Source of the DNA: Porphyromonadaceae bacterium
Lineage (GTDB): Bacteria; Bacteroidota; Bacteroidia; Bacteroidales; UBA12481
Direction: 5' to 3'
Assembly: GCA_007280905.1 (NCBI GenBank)
Contig: QYQM01000146.1
Span: 1 to 45,813, forward strand
Length of the DNA: 45,813 nucleotides
Shown here: piece after piece, positions 7,659 through 17,857 of the stretch
How the letters are laid out: each line of letters begins with the position of its first letter
How positions within the stretch are numbered: position 1 is the first letter of the stretch
Translations under genes and position numbers: made by a program
Notes under the pieces: generated by a model
What the model was told of the DNA's origin: nothing
Seen by the model: the letters and a program-made list of their open reading frames with translations, nothing else
Database searches by the model: none

Positions 7659-8903
7659 TCAATTGATACTTTTAACCTTGTATCCTTTTAGTCCAAAAAA
7701 GACAATAAAACCAAAACAAAACAAGGGGACAATGAATCCTAGTGCCATATTTGAGACATCAGCTATCCAACCCATGAACATAGGACAGATGGCACCTCCC
7801 ACTATTGTCATAATAAGGAAAGAGGAGCCTTTTTTTGTCAGTCCTCCCAGATCTTTTATCCCGAGGGCAAATATGGTGGGGAACATAATTGACATACAGA
7901 AATAGGTCAGATACAAGGCTATAAGTGATAACCAACCCAGGCCCAGAATAACGAAGACCATGGCAAGAACATTGATAACCGCATATAAAGCAAGCATTTG
8001 ATTAGGCTTAAACCAGCTCATTAGCACACTGCCAGAGAACCGGCCAACCATAAAGAATACAAAACCAAGTGATAAAAGGAACGCAGCTTTTTCATTGCCG
8101 AACTGGGGCATTGTCTCGGTAACATAATTTATAAAAAAACTGTTGATCCCGGTTTGCGCAGCAACGTAAAGGAACTGTGTTGCAACTGCAAATTTAAAAT
8201 GAGGAACTTTCAGCAGATCCCTGTATCTGCCTTTATCACCATGTTCATCATGTTCCCCTTCATGTATTTCAGGCAACCTGGTAAACATGAACAGTATTGC
8301 TACCAGGAGCACCATGGTTCCGATAATCATATACGGTAAAGTCATCGAAGCAAATTTGTTGGTTTCAGAACCATTTGTTCCGCCGAAAATCAACATCCCT
8401 CCGATAAATGGGCCCATTATCCATCCCAATCCATTAAAGGATTGTGAAAGGTTAAGGCGCTGTTCCGAAGTTGCTTTAGGTCCAAGAACCGTTGAAAACG
8501 GATTTGCTGCAGTCTCAAGGCAGGTCAGGCCGCATGCTATCACAAAGAGGCAAAGCAAGGTGAATCCGAATGTCTGTACCTGGGCTGCCGGAATGAAAAG
8601 AAATGCTCCTATTGCATAAAGAATTAAACCAAATATTATCCCTTTCTTATAGCCGAACCGGCTCATAATCAACCCTGCAGGTATTGCCATCACAAAATAA
8701 CCTCCATAAAGAGATGCCTGCACCCAGCCTGATTTGGCTCTCGTAATTCCTAATATTTCCTGAAAATGTTTATTCAGAACATCAAGAAGACTATGCGCGA
8801 AACCCCACAGGAAAAACAGGCTTGTAACAAGGATAAATGGAACTAAAAACCCGGCGGTAACAAGTTTCTTGCGGTTCCCGCTAACAGTTAAATCGTTTGT
8901 CAT
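7659..8903 (-). CDS. fucP: L-fucose/D-arabinose:H+ symporter
   Basis: This major facilitator superfamily permease of the FucP family has 12 predicted membrane helices and about 414 residues from the chosen start. It closely follows E. coli FucP: SLFFLWGFAHSLLDVLNKHF keeps the membrane aspartate, GLTCLETAANPF keeps the essential glutamate, and FPTIFALGIKDLG with KGSSFLIMTIVGGA matches the C-terminal half. It imports L-fucose with protons. The family also takes D-arabinose and L-galactose. An upstream in-frame start at 8957 exists, but a consensus promoter lies inside that extension, so the ATG at 8903 is preferred. It is divergent from fucI across a shared 208-base regulatory region. Confidence 0.93.
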   Translation of the reverse strand: MTNDLTVSGNRKKLVTAGFLVPFILVTSLFFLWGFAHSLLDVLNKHFQEILGITRAKSGWVQASLYGGYFVMAIPAGLIMSRFGYKKGIIFGLILYAIGAFLFIPAAQVQTFGFTLLCLFVIACGLTCLETAANPFSTVLGPKATSEQRLNLSQSFNGLGWIMGPFIGGMLIFGGTNGSETNKFASMTLPYMIIGTMVLLVAILFMFTRLPEIHEGEHDEHGDKGRYRDLLKVPHFKFAVATQFLYVAAQTGINSFFINYVTETMPQFGNEKAAFLLSLGFVFFMVGRFSGSVLMSWFKPNQMLALYAVINVLAMVFVILGLGWLSLIALYLTYFCMSIMFPTIFALGIKDLGGLTKKGSSFLIMTIVGGAICPMFMGWIADVSNMALGFIVPLFCFGFIVFFGLKGYKVKSIN

Positions 8904-8935
8904 ATAGATTATTGTTATTAACTCATCCGTTTCTC

Positions 8936-8965
8936 CAAAAATAGATAGATATAACAATAAAACAA
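8936..8965 (-). promoter_or_regulatory. Promoter of fucP
   Basis: Read on the - strand: TTG (8965-8963), a 19-base spacer, then TATTTTTG (8943-8936). This is a full match to the Bacteroidota -33/-7 consensus. Transcription would start near 8930, downstream of the alternative start at 8957, which decides the fucP start. Confidence 0.7.
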
Positions 8966-9056
8966 GGGATTTCCGCAGAAGTTTGATGTGTTTTCCGTTT
9001 ATTTTAAATTTGAAAACTTTAACCCAATGAATTTAGGAAGCCGTAATCCAATTTAT

Positions 9057-9064
9057 TATATTTG
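9057..9064 (+). promoter_or_regulatory. -7 element of the fucI promoter
   Basis: TATATTTG matches TAnnTTTG and lies 47 bases before the fucI ATG. The -33 region is weak, which fits a promoter that needs an activator. No local regulator gene is present beside fucP/fucI. Confidence 0.5.
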
Positions 9065-9111
9065 TTCTCTTCTTCATAGCATAAAAAGTATTAATTAAAA
9101 TATTGAATCAA

Positions 9112-10914
9112 ATGGCTAATAATGAGTTAAAGGTAAATCATACCTTTCAGACAGTTATAGGTGATTTTCCAAAAGTGGGAATCCGTCCGACAATCGATGG
9201 CAGGATGCGTGGTGTAAGGGAATCGCTTGAGGACCAGACCATGAACATGGCAATGAATGCTGCAAAACTTATCTCATCAAATCTGAAGTATCCCAATGGC
9301 AAGCCGGTTGAGTGTGTTATAGCTGACACCTGTATCGGTGGTGTTGCTGAATCGGCAATGTGTGCCGAAAAATTCAGTAAAAACGGTGTCGGAGTGAGCC
9401 TTACTGTTACTCCATGCTGGTGTTATGGAAGCGAAACAATCGACATGAACACTGATATTCCAAAAGCTATCTGGGGGTTTAATGGTACTGAGCGGCCTGG
9501 TGCTGTTTACCTTGCTGCAGCACTTGCTGGCCATACCATGAAGGGTTTGCCTGCATTCGGAATTTACGGACATGATGTTCAGGATTCAGGAGATCAGACG
9601 ATACCTGAAGATGTCAGTGAAAAAATTCTCAGGTTTGTACGCGCCGGTCTCGCTGCATCGCTAATGAAAGGCAAATCGTATCTTTCAATGGGATCGGTTT
9701 CTATGGGGATTGCAGGATCGATAGTTCGGGAAGATTTCTTCCAGGAATATCTTGGAATGCGGAATGAGTACGTTGACATGAGTGAATTTAACCGCCGGCT
9801 GAACGAGGAGATTTTTGATAAGGATGAATTCAAAAAAGCACTTGAATGGACAAAGAAAAGCTGCAAGGAGGGGAAAGACCTTAATGCTGCTCCAAAATCA
9901 AGAATGCAGAAGGATAAGGAATGGGAAATTGTTGTAAAGATGACACTCATTGCCCGCGATCTTATGGTTGGCAATCCAAAGCTTAAAAAGCTTGGCTTTG
10001 GCGAGGAGGCACTGGGACATAATGCTATTCTTTCGGGTTTCCAGGGGCAGCGCCATTGGACCGATCATATGCCAAACGGCGATTTTCTTGAAGCTATTCT
10101 TTGTTCATCATTCGACTGGAACGGTATAAGACCCCCATATCTTGTTGCCACTGAGAATGATGCAATGAACGGAGTGCCCATGCTATTTGGTTATCTTCTT
10201 ACCAATACAGCGCAGATGTTTTCAGATATCCGTACCTACTGGAGCCCTGAAGCAATAAAAAGGGTTACAAAGATGACACCTGAAGGTCTGGCATCGAATG
10301 GAGTTATTCACCTGATCAATTCAGGAGCTTCATCTCTTGATTTTTCTGGAAGGCAGACGAAGAATGGTGAGTCGTGCATTAAACCATTCTGGGATATTAC
10401 TGGAAAGGATGCAACCGCATGTCTTGAAGCAACACAATGGCCACCTGCAGCTTCAGAATATTTCAGGGGAGGTGGTTTCTCATCCCAATTCGATACAAAA
10501 GGTACAATGCCTGTCACCATTTCGAGAGTCAACCTTGTAAAAGGACAGGGTCCTGTTCTTCAGCTTGCAGAAGGCTGGACAGTTGAACTTCCGGAAAAGA
10601 TGAACAAGATACTTACTGACAGGACAAATCCCACCTGGCCAACAACATGGTTCGCTCCAAGGCTCACCGGAAAAGGACCATTCTCCGATGTCTATTCCGT
10701 AATGGCTAATTGGGGTGCTAATCACTCTGCCTCAAGCTATGGGCACATCGGTGCTGATCTTATAACACTTGCATCAATCTTAAGAATACCTGTTTGTATG
10801 CATAATGTTGTTGAGGAGAAAGTGTTCCGGCCAAGTGCATGGAATGCTTTTGGGATGGAAAAAGAGGGAGCTGATTACAGGGCATGTCAGACTTACGGGG
10901 CGCTTTATAAATAA
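9112..10914 (+). CDS. fucI: L-fucose isomerase (D-arabinose isomerase)
   Basis: This 600-residue, Mn-dependent ketol isomerase converts L-fucose to L-fuculose and, in the same family, D-arabinose to D-ribulose. It aligns with E. coli FucI over its full length: [57 protein letters not shown] and [15 protein letters not shown]. The metal and catalytic residues lie in [10 protein letters not shown] (Glu), [12 protein letters not shown] (Asp) and WGANH (His). The ATG at 9112 is chosen over the in-frame TTG at 9103. A hairpin with a short T-tract follows the stop and fucK lies beyond it. FucI and FucK are cytosolic and act one after the other. Confidence 0.96.
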   Translation: MANNELKVNHTFQTVIGDFPKVGIRPTIDGRMRGVRESLEDQTMNMAMNAAKLISSNLKYPNGKPVECVIADTCIGGVAESAMCAEKFSKNGVGVSLTVTPCWCYGSETIDMNTDIPKAIWGFNGTERPGAVYLAAALAGHTMKGLPAFGIYGHDVQDSGDQTIPEDVSEKILRFVRAGLAASLMKGKSYLSMGSVSMGIAGSIVREDFFQEYLGMRNEYVDMSEFNRRLNEEIFDKDEFKKALEWTKKSCKEGKDLNAAPKSRMQKDKEWEIVVKMTLIARDLMVGNPKLKKLGFGEEALGHNAILSGFQGQRHWTDHMPNGDFLEAILCSSFDWNGIRPPYLVATENDAMNGVPMLFGYLLTNTAQMFSDIRTYWSPEAIKRVTKMTPEGLASNGVIHLINSGASSLDFSGRQTKNGESCIKPFWDITGKDATACLEATQWPPAASEYFRGGGFSSQFDTKGTMPVTISRVNLVKGQGPVLQLAEGWTVELPEKMNKILTDRTNPTWPTTWFAPRLTGKGPFSDVYSVMANWGANHSASSYGHIGADLITLASILRIPVCMHNVVEEKVFRPSAWNAFGMEKEGADYRACQTYGALYK

Positions 10915-10937
10915 TAATAATATAGTCAATCAGATAT

Positions 10938-10970
10938 AAAGGGGCTGTTTCAAAATGATTCAGCCCTTTT
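10938..10970 (+). terminator. Hairpin terminator/attenuator between fucI and fucK
   Basis: AAAGGGGCTG (10938-10947) pairs with CAGCCCTTTT (10961-10970), with one G-U pair, and ends in TTTT. It sits 24 bases after the fucI stop and just before the fucK ATG at 10997. It would lower fucK expression relative to fucI or end the fucI transcript. It also overlaps the alternative upstream fucK start at 10955, which makes that start unlikely. Confidence 0.65.
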
Positions 10971-10996
10971 ATTCTGTTTTAATTAATTCCTTTCTT

Positions 10997-12415
10997 ATGC
11001 CAAAAGGTGATATTGTACTCGTTTTCGACTGCGGAGCAACAAATGTCAGAGTTATAGCAATTAATAGCAAAGGAGAAATACTTGCATCTGAATCATCCCC
11101 CAATAATATACGACCAGATCCTTTCTATCCTGCGTACAGGATTTGGGATGTAAATGAGATATGGGAGAAGATGTGCCGGGCATCACAAAAAGTTATCAGT
11201 CAGATCCGTAAAGACAGAATTGCCGGCGTCACAGTCACAACTTTTGGGGTTGATGGAACCCTGTTCGACAGATCAGGGAAAATGCTTTACCCGGTCATAT
11301 CATGGCAATGCGAAAGAACCAATCCTATAATGAACAATATCGATAAATATTTACCTCTTAATGATTTATATAGCGAGTGCGGTGTTCTTCCTTTCAGCTT
11401 CAATACAATTAATAAACTGATCTGGTTTGTCGAACAAAAGCCTGAAATGGTTGAAAGAAGCTACCGGTTTCTTTTTATGCCTTCAATATTCTCATCCCTT
11501 CTTACCGGAGAGATGGTAAATGATGCATCAATGGCTGGAACATCGATGTTAACAAGCCTGTCGACAAGGGGTTTTTCTGAAAATATTATCAATAAGATCA
11601 ACTTCCCGTTTGAAAAAATCGGAACACCCGTTGAAGCAGGAACTGTTACCGGAAAGATCAATGCAAAGGCATCTGCAGAAACAGCAATTCCTGAGGGGAT
11701 TCCTGTTGTTGCAACCGGTCACGACACACAATTTGCAATTTTCGGATCAGGAGCTGAAAAAAACCAGCCCGTACTCAGTTCAGGAACCTGGGAAATACTG
11801 ATGGTACGATCAGAAAGTTTCCGGGCAGGAAGAGATCAGCTCCATATGGGGATCACTACCGAATTTGACTCCAGGCCAGGGTTGTATAATATTGGAAACC
11901 AGTGGATTGCCTCGGGTGTGCTTGAGTGGGCCCGCAGAAATCTATATGGCGATATTAAAGATGATGTTTATGATGTTATGATTTCAGGAGCAGAAAAAGT
12001 ACCATCCGGTTGCAATGGAGTGAAGGTTATTCCAAAATTCTATGAAGAGCTAAAGGGCAAACCAGGTGGCCAGATACTCGGTCTGACACTGGAATCGACC
12101 CGCGATGAGATATATCGTGCAATGCTTGAAGCACTTTCTGAAAGACTCGCAGAGGGGAAGAGGGCGCTCGAAAATGCCGGCGGATTTAAAACCGAAAGTA
12201 TCCTTTGTGTGGGAGGTGGATCAAGAAACAGACTGTGGAACCGTTTAAGAGCCGATTTTACAGGGGTTCCTCTGAAAATCATCGATCAGAAAGAGTCCAC
12301 TGTCCTTGGTGCTTCATCATTCGTACAGGCAGCATGTGGCAATGCAGCCTCGCCCGAGGAGGCCAGATCAGCAATTGTTTATAAAACCGAAATAATTGAA
12401 CCCGGAGTGAAGTGA
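10997..12415 (+). CDS. fucK: L-fuculokinase (FGGY family)
   Basis: This 472-residue sugar kinase phosphorylates L-fuculose (or D-ribulose made from D-arabinose) at O-1. It matches E. coli FucK: VLVFDCGATNVRVIAIN (ATPase phosphate-1 motif), VTTFGVDGTLFD, GHDTQFAIFGSG, LSSGTWEILMVRS and LCVGGGSRNRLWN, with MPKGD at the preferred start. The aldolase (FucA) and lactaldehyde reductase (FucO) that would complete the route are not in the window. The gene is convergent with the PUL, with only 32 bases between the stops. Confidence 0.93.
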   Translation: MPKGDIVLVFDCGATNVRVIAINSKGEILASESSPNNIRPDPFYPAYRIWDVNEIWEKMCRASQKVISQIRKDRIAGVTVTTFGVDGTLFDRSGKMLYPVISWQCERTNPIMNNIDKYLPLNDLYSECGVLPFSFNTINKLIWFVEQKPEMVERSYRFLFMPSIFSSLLTGEMVNDASMAGTSMLTSLSTRGFSENIINKINFPFEKIGTPVEAGTVTGKINAKASAETAIPEGIPVVATGHDTQFAIFGSGAEKNQPVLSSGTWEILMVRSESFRAGRDQLHMGITTEFDSRPGLYNIGNQWIASGVLEWARRNLYGDIKDDVYDVMISGAEKVPSGCNGVKVIPKFYEELKGKPGGQILGLTLESTRDEIYRAMLEALSERLAEGKRALENAGGFKTESILCVGGGSRNRLWNRLRADFTGVPLKIIDQKESTVLGASSFVQAACGNAASPEEARSAIVYKTEIIEPGVK

Positions 12416-12447
12416 TAATCTGTGCCTCTTTTTTGATTCACCCAGCT

Positions 12448-15220
12448 TTATTCCGGAGTTTTACTCAAGACTTTGCCTTTTGCGATCACCGGTTGATACC
12501 AAAATGAACGCCAATATTTCTCATCCATCTGATAATAATCGATGGTCTCTTTGTTGAGATCAAACTTTTCGGGCAACAGGCCATATTCCTTCATAAGCTG
12601 GAAATAGGTAAGAATAGGCCGATAACCAGGCATATCGAATCGTTTCATCCTGTTAAGTTCCCCGGATGAACTCATTATTGAGGAAAATATTGATTGATAA
12701 GCCTTATCATCTGTCGTACTGAAAACAGGCTTACCCTCTTTATTTTTACAAAAACCATAGCCACCCTTTTCTTTGGACAGCGGTGCCAGCAATGCAATAG
12801 CGGTTAAGGATAGGCTGAATATCACGGGGATAATCAAAAACCTCTGGAATATCAGGTATAGGAACAATCGGGCTGGCCGGTTTTCTGAGTGCCATAGGCA
12901 GGCCATTGCTCGGTTTTCTCGGAGTATTTGTACGTTTTTCATGACAACCGGAACAACTGGTGAACTCGCCTGGCTGCAACGTTACAAAACTCTGCATTCG
13001 CTTGACTGACAGATCATTTTCATCCAATGCCACGAAAAACAAACTCCGCAAGGCGGGCAATTCCATATAAGCCGATCCGTCCGGTTCAACCGGGACAGTC
13101 CCTAAAATACGTTTCAATGTAAATGTACCACCCATGCTGGTTGGCTCCGGTCCACCATTAGTATTGAAAGGTTTTGGTAATTGTTCCAGCACCAACAGCT
13201 TTTTTACTTCTCCGGGCTTGACTCCTTTCATATTACGACCAAACGTAACGTCCATAAGAGCAAGCCGGCCTGTAGCACGACCCGGATCGATCCTTGCGGG
13301 AATTATGTTTTCGCGTTTTCGTGGAATAATCGGACGAGGTTCCTGAATCATCAGATTTGGATGCGAATCCTCAGGCAAAGAATATAACGGATAGGTATGA
13401 CCGCATCCGTCCGTCATCAATATTTTTCGGTCATTCACAAAAAGAAATAAATCATTCGCCACGGGATAGGGGTCCATGCTCTGCCCCGGCTGAGCGACAA
13501 CTTGTCCAAGATCAATAGGCTTCACTGCAGCCCGTTCATCCGGCCCGTATTTTGGGTCCAATACCATCAATGTGCCGCGGCGGTCTTCCATTCCGTGAAG
13601 GGGTATATCCACATAAACGATTTTATCGCTATTCGGAATCGGTTTGGCATCAATGAATACATTATTGGGAAATTGATTGCCATCAAGGACCATCACTCCC
13701 GTTTCATCAGGATTAATTGTCCACAGGTGCTGATAGCGCATCTGGTTGCGGTCCACATACTCCCAGCGCATATACATCACGCGGCCATCCCCGTTACAGC
13801 GGTATAAAATCGATGTCCGGTAGGTTCCGCAGGCTACCCAGGGATTGCACCGGGTGGAGCTGAAAACAATATTGCCGTCAGGCAGACAGATCCCTTCAAT
13901 GTCATCATAAGGACCAATAGTGATTTGTTTCAGGCCCGTGCCATCCGAATTGATTTCATACAGATGATAATATTCGGCACCTCTTTTACGCCAGGAAAAT
14001 AAAATCCTGTTACCATTATAATAAACATGCGGATCTCGAAACGCACCTTCAGGATCATCGAGCAAAGTCGTAACACTGCCCGTACGTAAATTCAAACGGC
14101 ATAATTGACTGCCTCCTTCACAGTACATCTTGACCGAGGCGACTTCATAAAAAAAGAGAGATCGCCATACCAATTATGCCCCCTGGTTCTGTGTCGCTGC
14201 ACAAAAACAAGTTCTTCAACTCCCACCCGGGCACGTATTGCATACCATCGCAAAGCTTCCAGTTTTCCAGCCAATACTTTGAGTTCTGATAATTCCAGGC
14301 GATCTTCTTTCCCTTCTGCGAACGCGCCAAGAATCTGATCTCGCTGTCGTTGCAGGTCTGCCAGTTGAGAGGGAAAATCTGGTTGAGCCTCCGCAAATAG
14401 ATTGGGAAATTTACTTCTCAGGGTCGAAATCGTGGAACTGTTGGCCAATAGCAGGTCGAATTCAGTATTCTGTATAATTTTCAAGTATTTAAAGGCTTGG
14501 CGGGATTGATAATAGAGTCGCCTGATTTGCAACAGGTTATCATCTGTTTGGGCAGTTTTGGCAAACTCCATAAGTGTATTGGCATAACCCTTTCCTGAAC
14601 AAGCCAGTGCATAGCGCCGAGCTAGTGTTCTAATATTTTCTGAGTGCAAAAGTCCAAGATGTTCACTCCAGATGCCGTCTGCAAATTCCCATTTCATCTC
14701 CTGGCGTGCTACCGAATCGGAGAAATCGTGCTGCAACTGCTGCCAAAACAACAAACCTAATGTCAGAGGCGCCGGCACGAAATATTCCTTTTATCGTACA
14801 GGCAACCGGAACAAAGATGGTGCGATAAAGATAAACAGAGAGCAAAGAATTGTTCTGCCAATAATACGGCTCAGCGTCATGAAAATTTTGAAGTTCCTGC
14901 CAAATAGATTTTCCGTCAGCATCTTTAGCAGTCAGGTCCGGATTATTGAAAAATAATATATTAGCTGATCTGCCCTCGTTGAAAAAACTAATATCGAATT
15001 TGGGATCGCTCCAATTTTCTTCTACCAAAACATCATCAATCGGTCTGGTACTATACCAAGGCCCAACTTGCACGAGTGCTTTGCCTTTCGAGATCGAATC
15101 CTGATTATTCAGCACCAAAACTTCTTGTGAAGACAGCATAGACTGCTGCCAGGTATCCATATCCGGATGACTTCCCTTATGACTGCAACTTTGGGAAAGC
15201 CACATGGAAAATAAAACCAT
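12448..15220 (-). pseudogene. HzsA-like c-type cytochrome/PD40 lipoprotein, frameshifted
   Basis: Four consecutive frames (15220-14663, 14778-14092, 14173-12746, 12942-12448) join into one ~920-residue protein. It has a lipoprotein signal (LSQSC), beta-propeller PD40-like blades (YEINSDGTGLKQIT, LWTINPDETG), a heme c motif CSGCH, a second heme site broken near RYCIA, and the tail YWRSFWYQP. This resembles hydrazine-synthase-alpha-related proteins (HZS_alpha fold) common in Planctomycetes and seen in some Bacteroidota PULs. Their role there is unknown. Shifts lie near 14790 (removing one T from T4 restores the frame), at 14149-14155 (A7, one base short) and near 12777-12790. Either the gene is decayed or the read quality is poor. 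Confidence 0.6.
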
Positions 15221-15306
15221 TACTATTCTATAACTAATAGAAATCTTACTCCAAGATGCATTTATATCTCTTATTCCTGCGAGTCTTTATCATAATATCC
15301 AAGCTG

Positions 15307-15906
15307 TTATGTTATTGTTGAAATTGCATCCACTTCAATTTCAAAAAGCAATTCATCGCGGCAAATATCGGCTTTGACAATGAGCAGCGGGAAATCCGGA
15401 ATTCCCAGATCAGCACAGTATGCATCAAAAAACTCACAGTCAGCAGCATGTTTAAAATAAGCAATCGCTCTATTAATGTTTTTCCAGTTCATCTGCCGGC
15501 TATGCAAAATCGCCAGCACCACTTTCATAGTCTGGTCGATTTGTGACCTAACGTCACCCAGGTGCATGCTTTGTCCATCTATATCAATACTTGCTGTCCC
15601 CGATATCAAAAGCTGACGATAACCGGATGCAGATATTTCTATGGCACGACTAAAAAAACTGCCATATTTGATTGCCGGACACTGCAATGGTGAAGGGATT
15701 ATCTGTATTTTTAATAATGGATTCCTTACTAAAAGCGCAAAAACACCCGCAACCAATGCGCATCCCGAATGATTTCTCCCGCTGATCCCTGTGCTGGCCG
15801 GCACCAAACCATCGAACACTCTGTTGGAGGTACAGGAAACATTTATTAATGCAACAAAGCAGCAACTTAATAATAAGCAGGAGCCATATTTTTTTAAATT
15901 AGACAT
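15307..15906 (-). CDS. RidA/FkbO-Hyg5-like lipoprotein, probably truncated
   Basis: From the ATG at 15906 it has about 199 residues, with a lipoprotein-type leader (LINVSC). The C-terminal ~130 residues form a RidA-like fold: LLISGTASIDIDG, HLGDVRSQIDQTMKVVLAIL, NRAIAYFKH and CRDELLFEIEVDAI. These words are closest to the chorismatase-like FkbO/Hyg5 branch rather than to plain RidA deaminases. That family is normally well over 300 residues, so the N-terminal domain is missing. The segment between leader and domain (residues 25-75) looks degraded. It directly follows the GH2 gene; the alternative ATG at 15927 would overlap GH2. Confidence 0.5.
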   Translation of the reverse strand: MSNLKKYGSCLLLSCCFVALINVSCTSNRVFDGLVPASTGISGRNHSGCALVAGVFALLVRNPLLKIQIIPSPLQCPAIKYGSFFSRAIEISASGYRQLLISGTASIDIDGQSMHLGDVRSQIDQTMKVVLAILHSRQMNWKNINRAIAYFKHAADCEFFDAYCADLGIPDFPLLIVKADICRDELLFEIEVDAISTIT

Positions 15907-15910
15907 AGCT

Positions 15911-17815
15911 TCATTTTTTACCTTCATTTGCGGCCTTTATCCTTGCTGTATCCACTTTAATAAGCTGACGGTCATAGGTAACAAGTCCGTTGCATTCCAC
16001 TTCAACATCTGAGAACTGTGTATATATTCCCCCGCTGATCCCGTTGGCCTGAATCATCCTGTGTAAGGATTTCAGCATGGTTTCGTAACGGGTGGTGAAT
16101 TCATCAGCTGTTTTTAGCAACGGATAGCCTGCATCAGTAAATGGTTTCAACCCGATCAGTGACTTATTCCACGAGTGATCGGGAAAAAATAAGAAGGTTC
16201 CGCCAAATTCGCCTGCCACGGCCGCGCGTGTTTTCTCAGGCGAAGCTTTGACTTCCCACTGCCATTCATCCGGATCTGCCGATGGCCAGGATTTTGTCGG
16301 TCCGGGATCAGGACCCGGATACTGATGACCGTCGATGATGTCGCCGACACCAAAATTCTCGCAGCCGCTGGCGCTGTTCACCAATCTTGTTGAATCCAGT
16401 TCCTTAACCCATTTTGTCAATCGTCTGGTATCATACTGTCCCCAGGTCTCATTAAAAATAGTCCACATCACGATACTGGGATGGTTCCTTAATCCTTCCA
16501 CCATCCGCTGCATTTCAAGTTCAAATTGGCTGGCATCTGCCGGAGAGGTAAATAATTCGTTAGGGCCATACCCTGCAGCAGGAAATTTGGGTATCATATC
16601 CTGCCATACAAGCAGTCCCATTTTATCGCACCAGTAATACCACCGGTCAGGTTCAACCTTGCCGTGTTTTCTGGCAACATTGAACCCGAATTTTTTCATG
16701 AGTCCGATATCAAAACGGAGTGCGGAATCGGTTGGGGCCGTGTAGAGCGCATCCGGCCAATAGCCTTGATCGAGCAGACCTATCTGAAAAACAAACTTAT
16801 TATTCAAAAGTATGCGGGTGACTTTTTGGTCATCGATTCCGATGGAGATCTTTCTCATTCCGAAATACCCGTCAACTTCATCAATTTTCTTTTCTCCCTG
16901 ATAAAGAGAGATTTTAAGACTGTACAGAAAAGGACGTTCGGGCCACCAAAGCTTGGGATTTGGAATATCAAGAGTTAAATTGGCCTCGGGCTTACCAATA
17001 TTTCGGGCGATTTCTTTACCTTCATCCATGGCCACAGCAACTAATGAAAATGAATCATCTGTGCCTGTTCCTGAGACCTTCAGATTCAGGACCCTTCGGT
17101 CAATATCCGTTGCCACTTCAAATTTCTCAATTCTGGCGGAGGGCACAGGTTCCAACCACACGGTTTTCCAGATTCCGCTGACCTGCGAATACTCTGTCCC
17201 AAAGGGAATTGACCGCTGCTTACCGCTCGGCTGGCGGGGTGCCCGGATGGTATCGATCCGTCCCAGATCTGTGGGGTCCCAGACTTTTACAAGTAACTCC
17301 TGCTCTTTGTCAGATCTTAATTCATTGGTAATGTCAATACTGAATGGGTCATACCCGCCCTTGTGTTCGGCAAGTTTTTTCCCATTAAGATAAATTGACG
17401 CCTGCCAGTCAACAGAACCGAAATGCAGCACTATATGCTGGTTTTTCCAAGCAGGCGGGAACTTGAAAGTCCGATGATACCAAAGCCTCTGGTCGGGCTG
17501 AAGGTTTTTCATCACACCGGAAAGGGCTGATTCCATTGGAAAAGGAACCAGGATTTGACCCCGATAAGCCTGAGGAACCTTGGCAGCCTCATCCGTTATT
17601 GCATACTCCCATAATCCATTCAGATTCATCCACTGATCACGCACCATCTGCGGGCGCGGATATTCAGGAAGTACATTATCAGGAGAAACATCATGCGTCC
17701 AACGGGTTATTAATGGTCCTTCAGCAGGGCTCCATTTCGGTAAATCATTCTTGTTCTGACAAGAGGTAAATATCAGTCCAACAAGAATATATGATATTGC
17801 TGATAATAATTTCAT
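15911..17815 (-). CDS. Glycoside hydrolase family 2 lipoprotein
   Basis: This 634-residue enzyme has a lipobox (FTSC), a sugar-binding jelly roll (about 60-215: LNGLWEYAI, WYHRTFKFP, VDWQASIYLNG), an immunoglobulin-like domain (about 215-330) and a TIM barrel. The acid/base glutamate is in TIFNETWGQ (NE motif), and the likely nucleophile is in VAGEFGG. The family cleaves terminal beta-galactosides, beta-mannosides, beta-glucuronides or similar. The specificity is not readable here. Attached to a membrane, it would trim oligosaccharides in the periplasm or at the surface. It lies 42 bases after the 892-residue protein gene and is probably co-transcribed with it. Confidence 0.88.
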   Translation of the reverse strand: MKLLSAISYILVGLIFTSCQNKNDLPKWSPAEGPLITRWTHDVSPDNVLPEYPRPQMVRDQWMNLNGLWEYAITDEAAKVPQAYRGQILVPFPMESALSGVMKNLQPDQRLWYHRTFKFPPAWKNQHIVLHFGSVDWQASIYLNGKKLAEHKGGYDPFSIDITNELRSDKEQELLVKVWDPTDLGRIDTIRAPRQPSGKQRSIPFGTEYSQVSGIWKTVWLEPVPSARIEKFEVATDIDRRVLNLKVSGTGTDDSFSLVAVAMDEGKEIARNIGKPEANLTLDIPNPKLWWPERPFLYSLKISLYQGEKKIDEVDGYFGMRKISIGIDDQKVTRILLNNKFVFQIGLLDQGYWPDALYTAPTDSALRFDIGLMKKFGFNVARKHGKVEPDRWYYWCDKMGLLVWQDMIPKFPAAGYGPNELFTSPADASQFELEMQRMVEGLRNHPSIVMWTIFNETWGQYDTRRLTKWVKELDSTRLVNSASGCENFGVGDIIDGHQYPGPDPGPTKSWPSADPDEWQWEVKASPEKTRAAVAGEFGGTFLFFPDHSWNKSLIGLKPFTDAGYPLLKTADEFTTRYETMLKSLHRMIQANGISGGIYTQFSDVEVECNGLVTYDRQLIKVDTARIKAANEGKK

Positions 17816-17857
17816 GTCCCCCCATTTTTGAGATAAAGTAACCAGAACAATTTCAGC

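Noticed and set aside
8904-8957. 18-residue N-terminal extension of FucP
   Set aside because: A full-consensus promoter overlaps it, so it would not be transcribed as coding sequence.
10955-10996. Upstream ATG extending fucK by 14 residues
   Set aside because: It lies inside the terminator hairpin, and the extension has no counterpart in fuculokinases, whose N-terminus begins just before the ATP-binding motif.
12416-12447. Possible shared terminator between convergent fucK and the HzsA-like gene
   Set aside because: There is a T-run but no stable stem in the 32-base gap.
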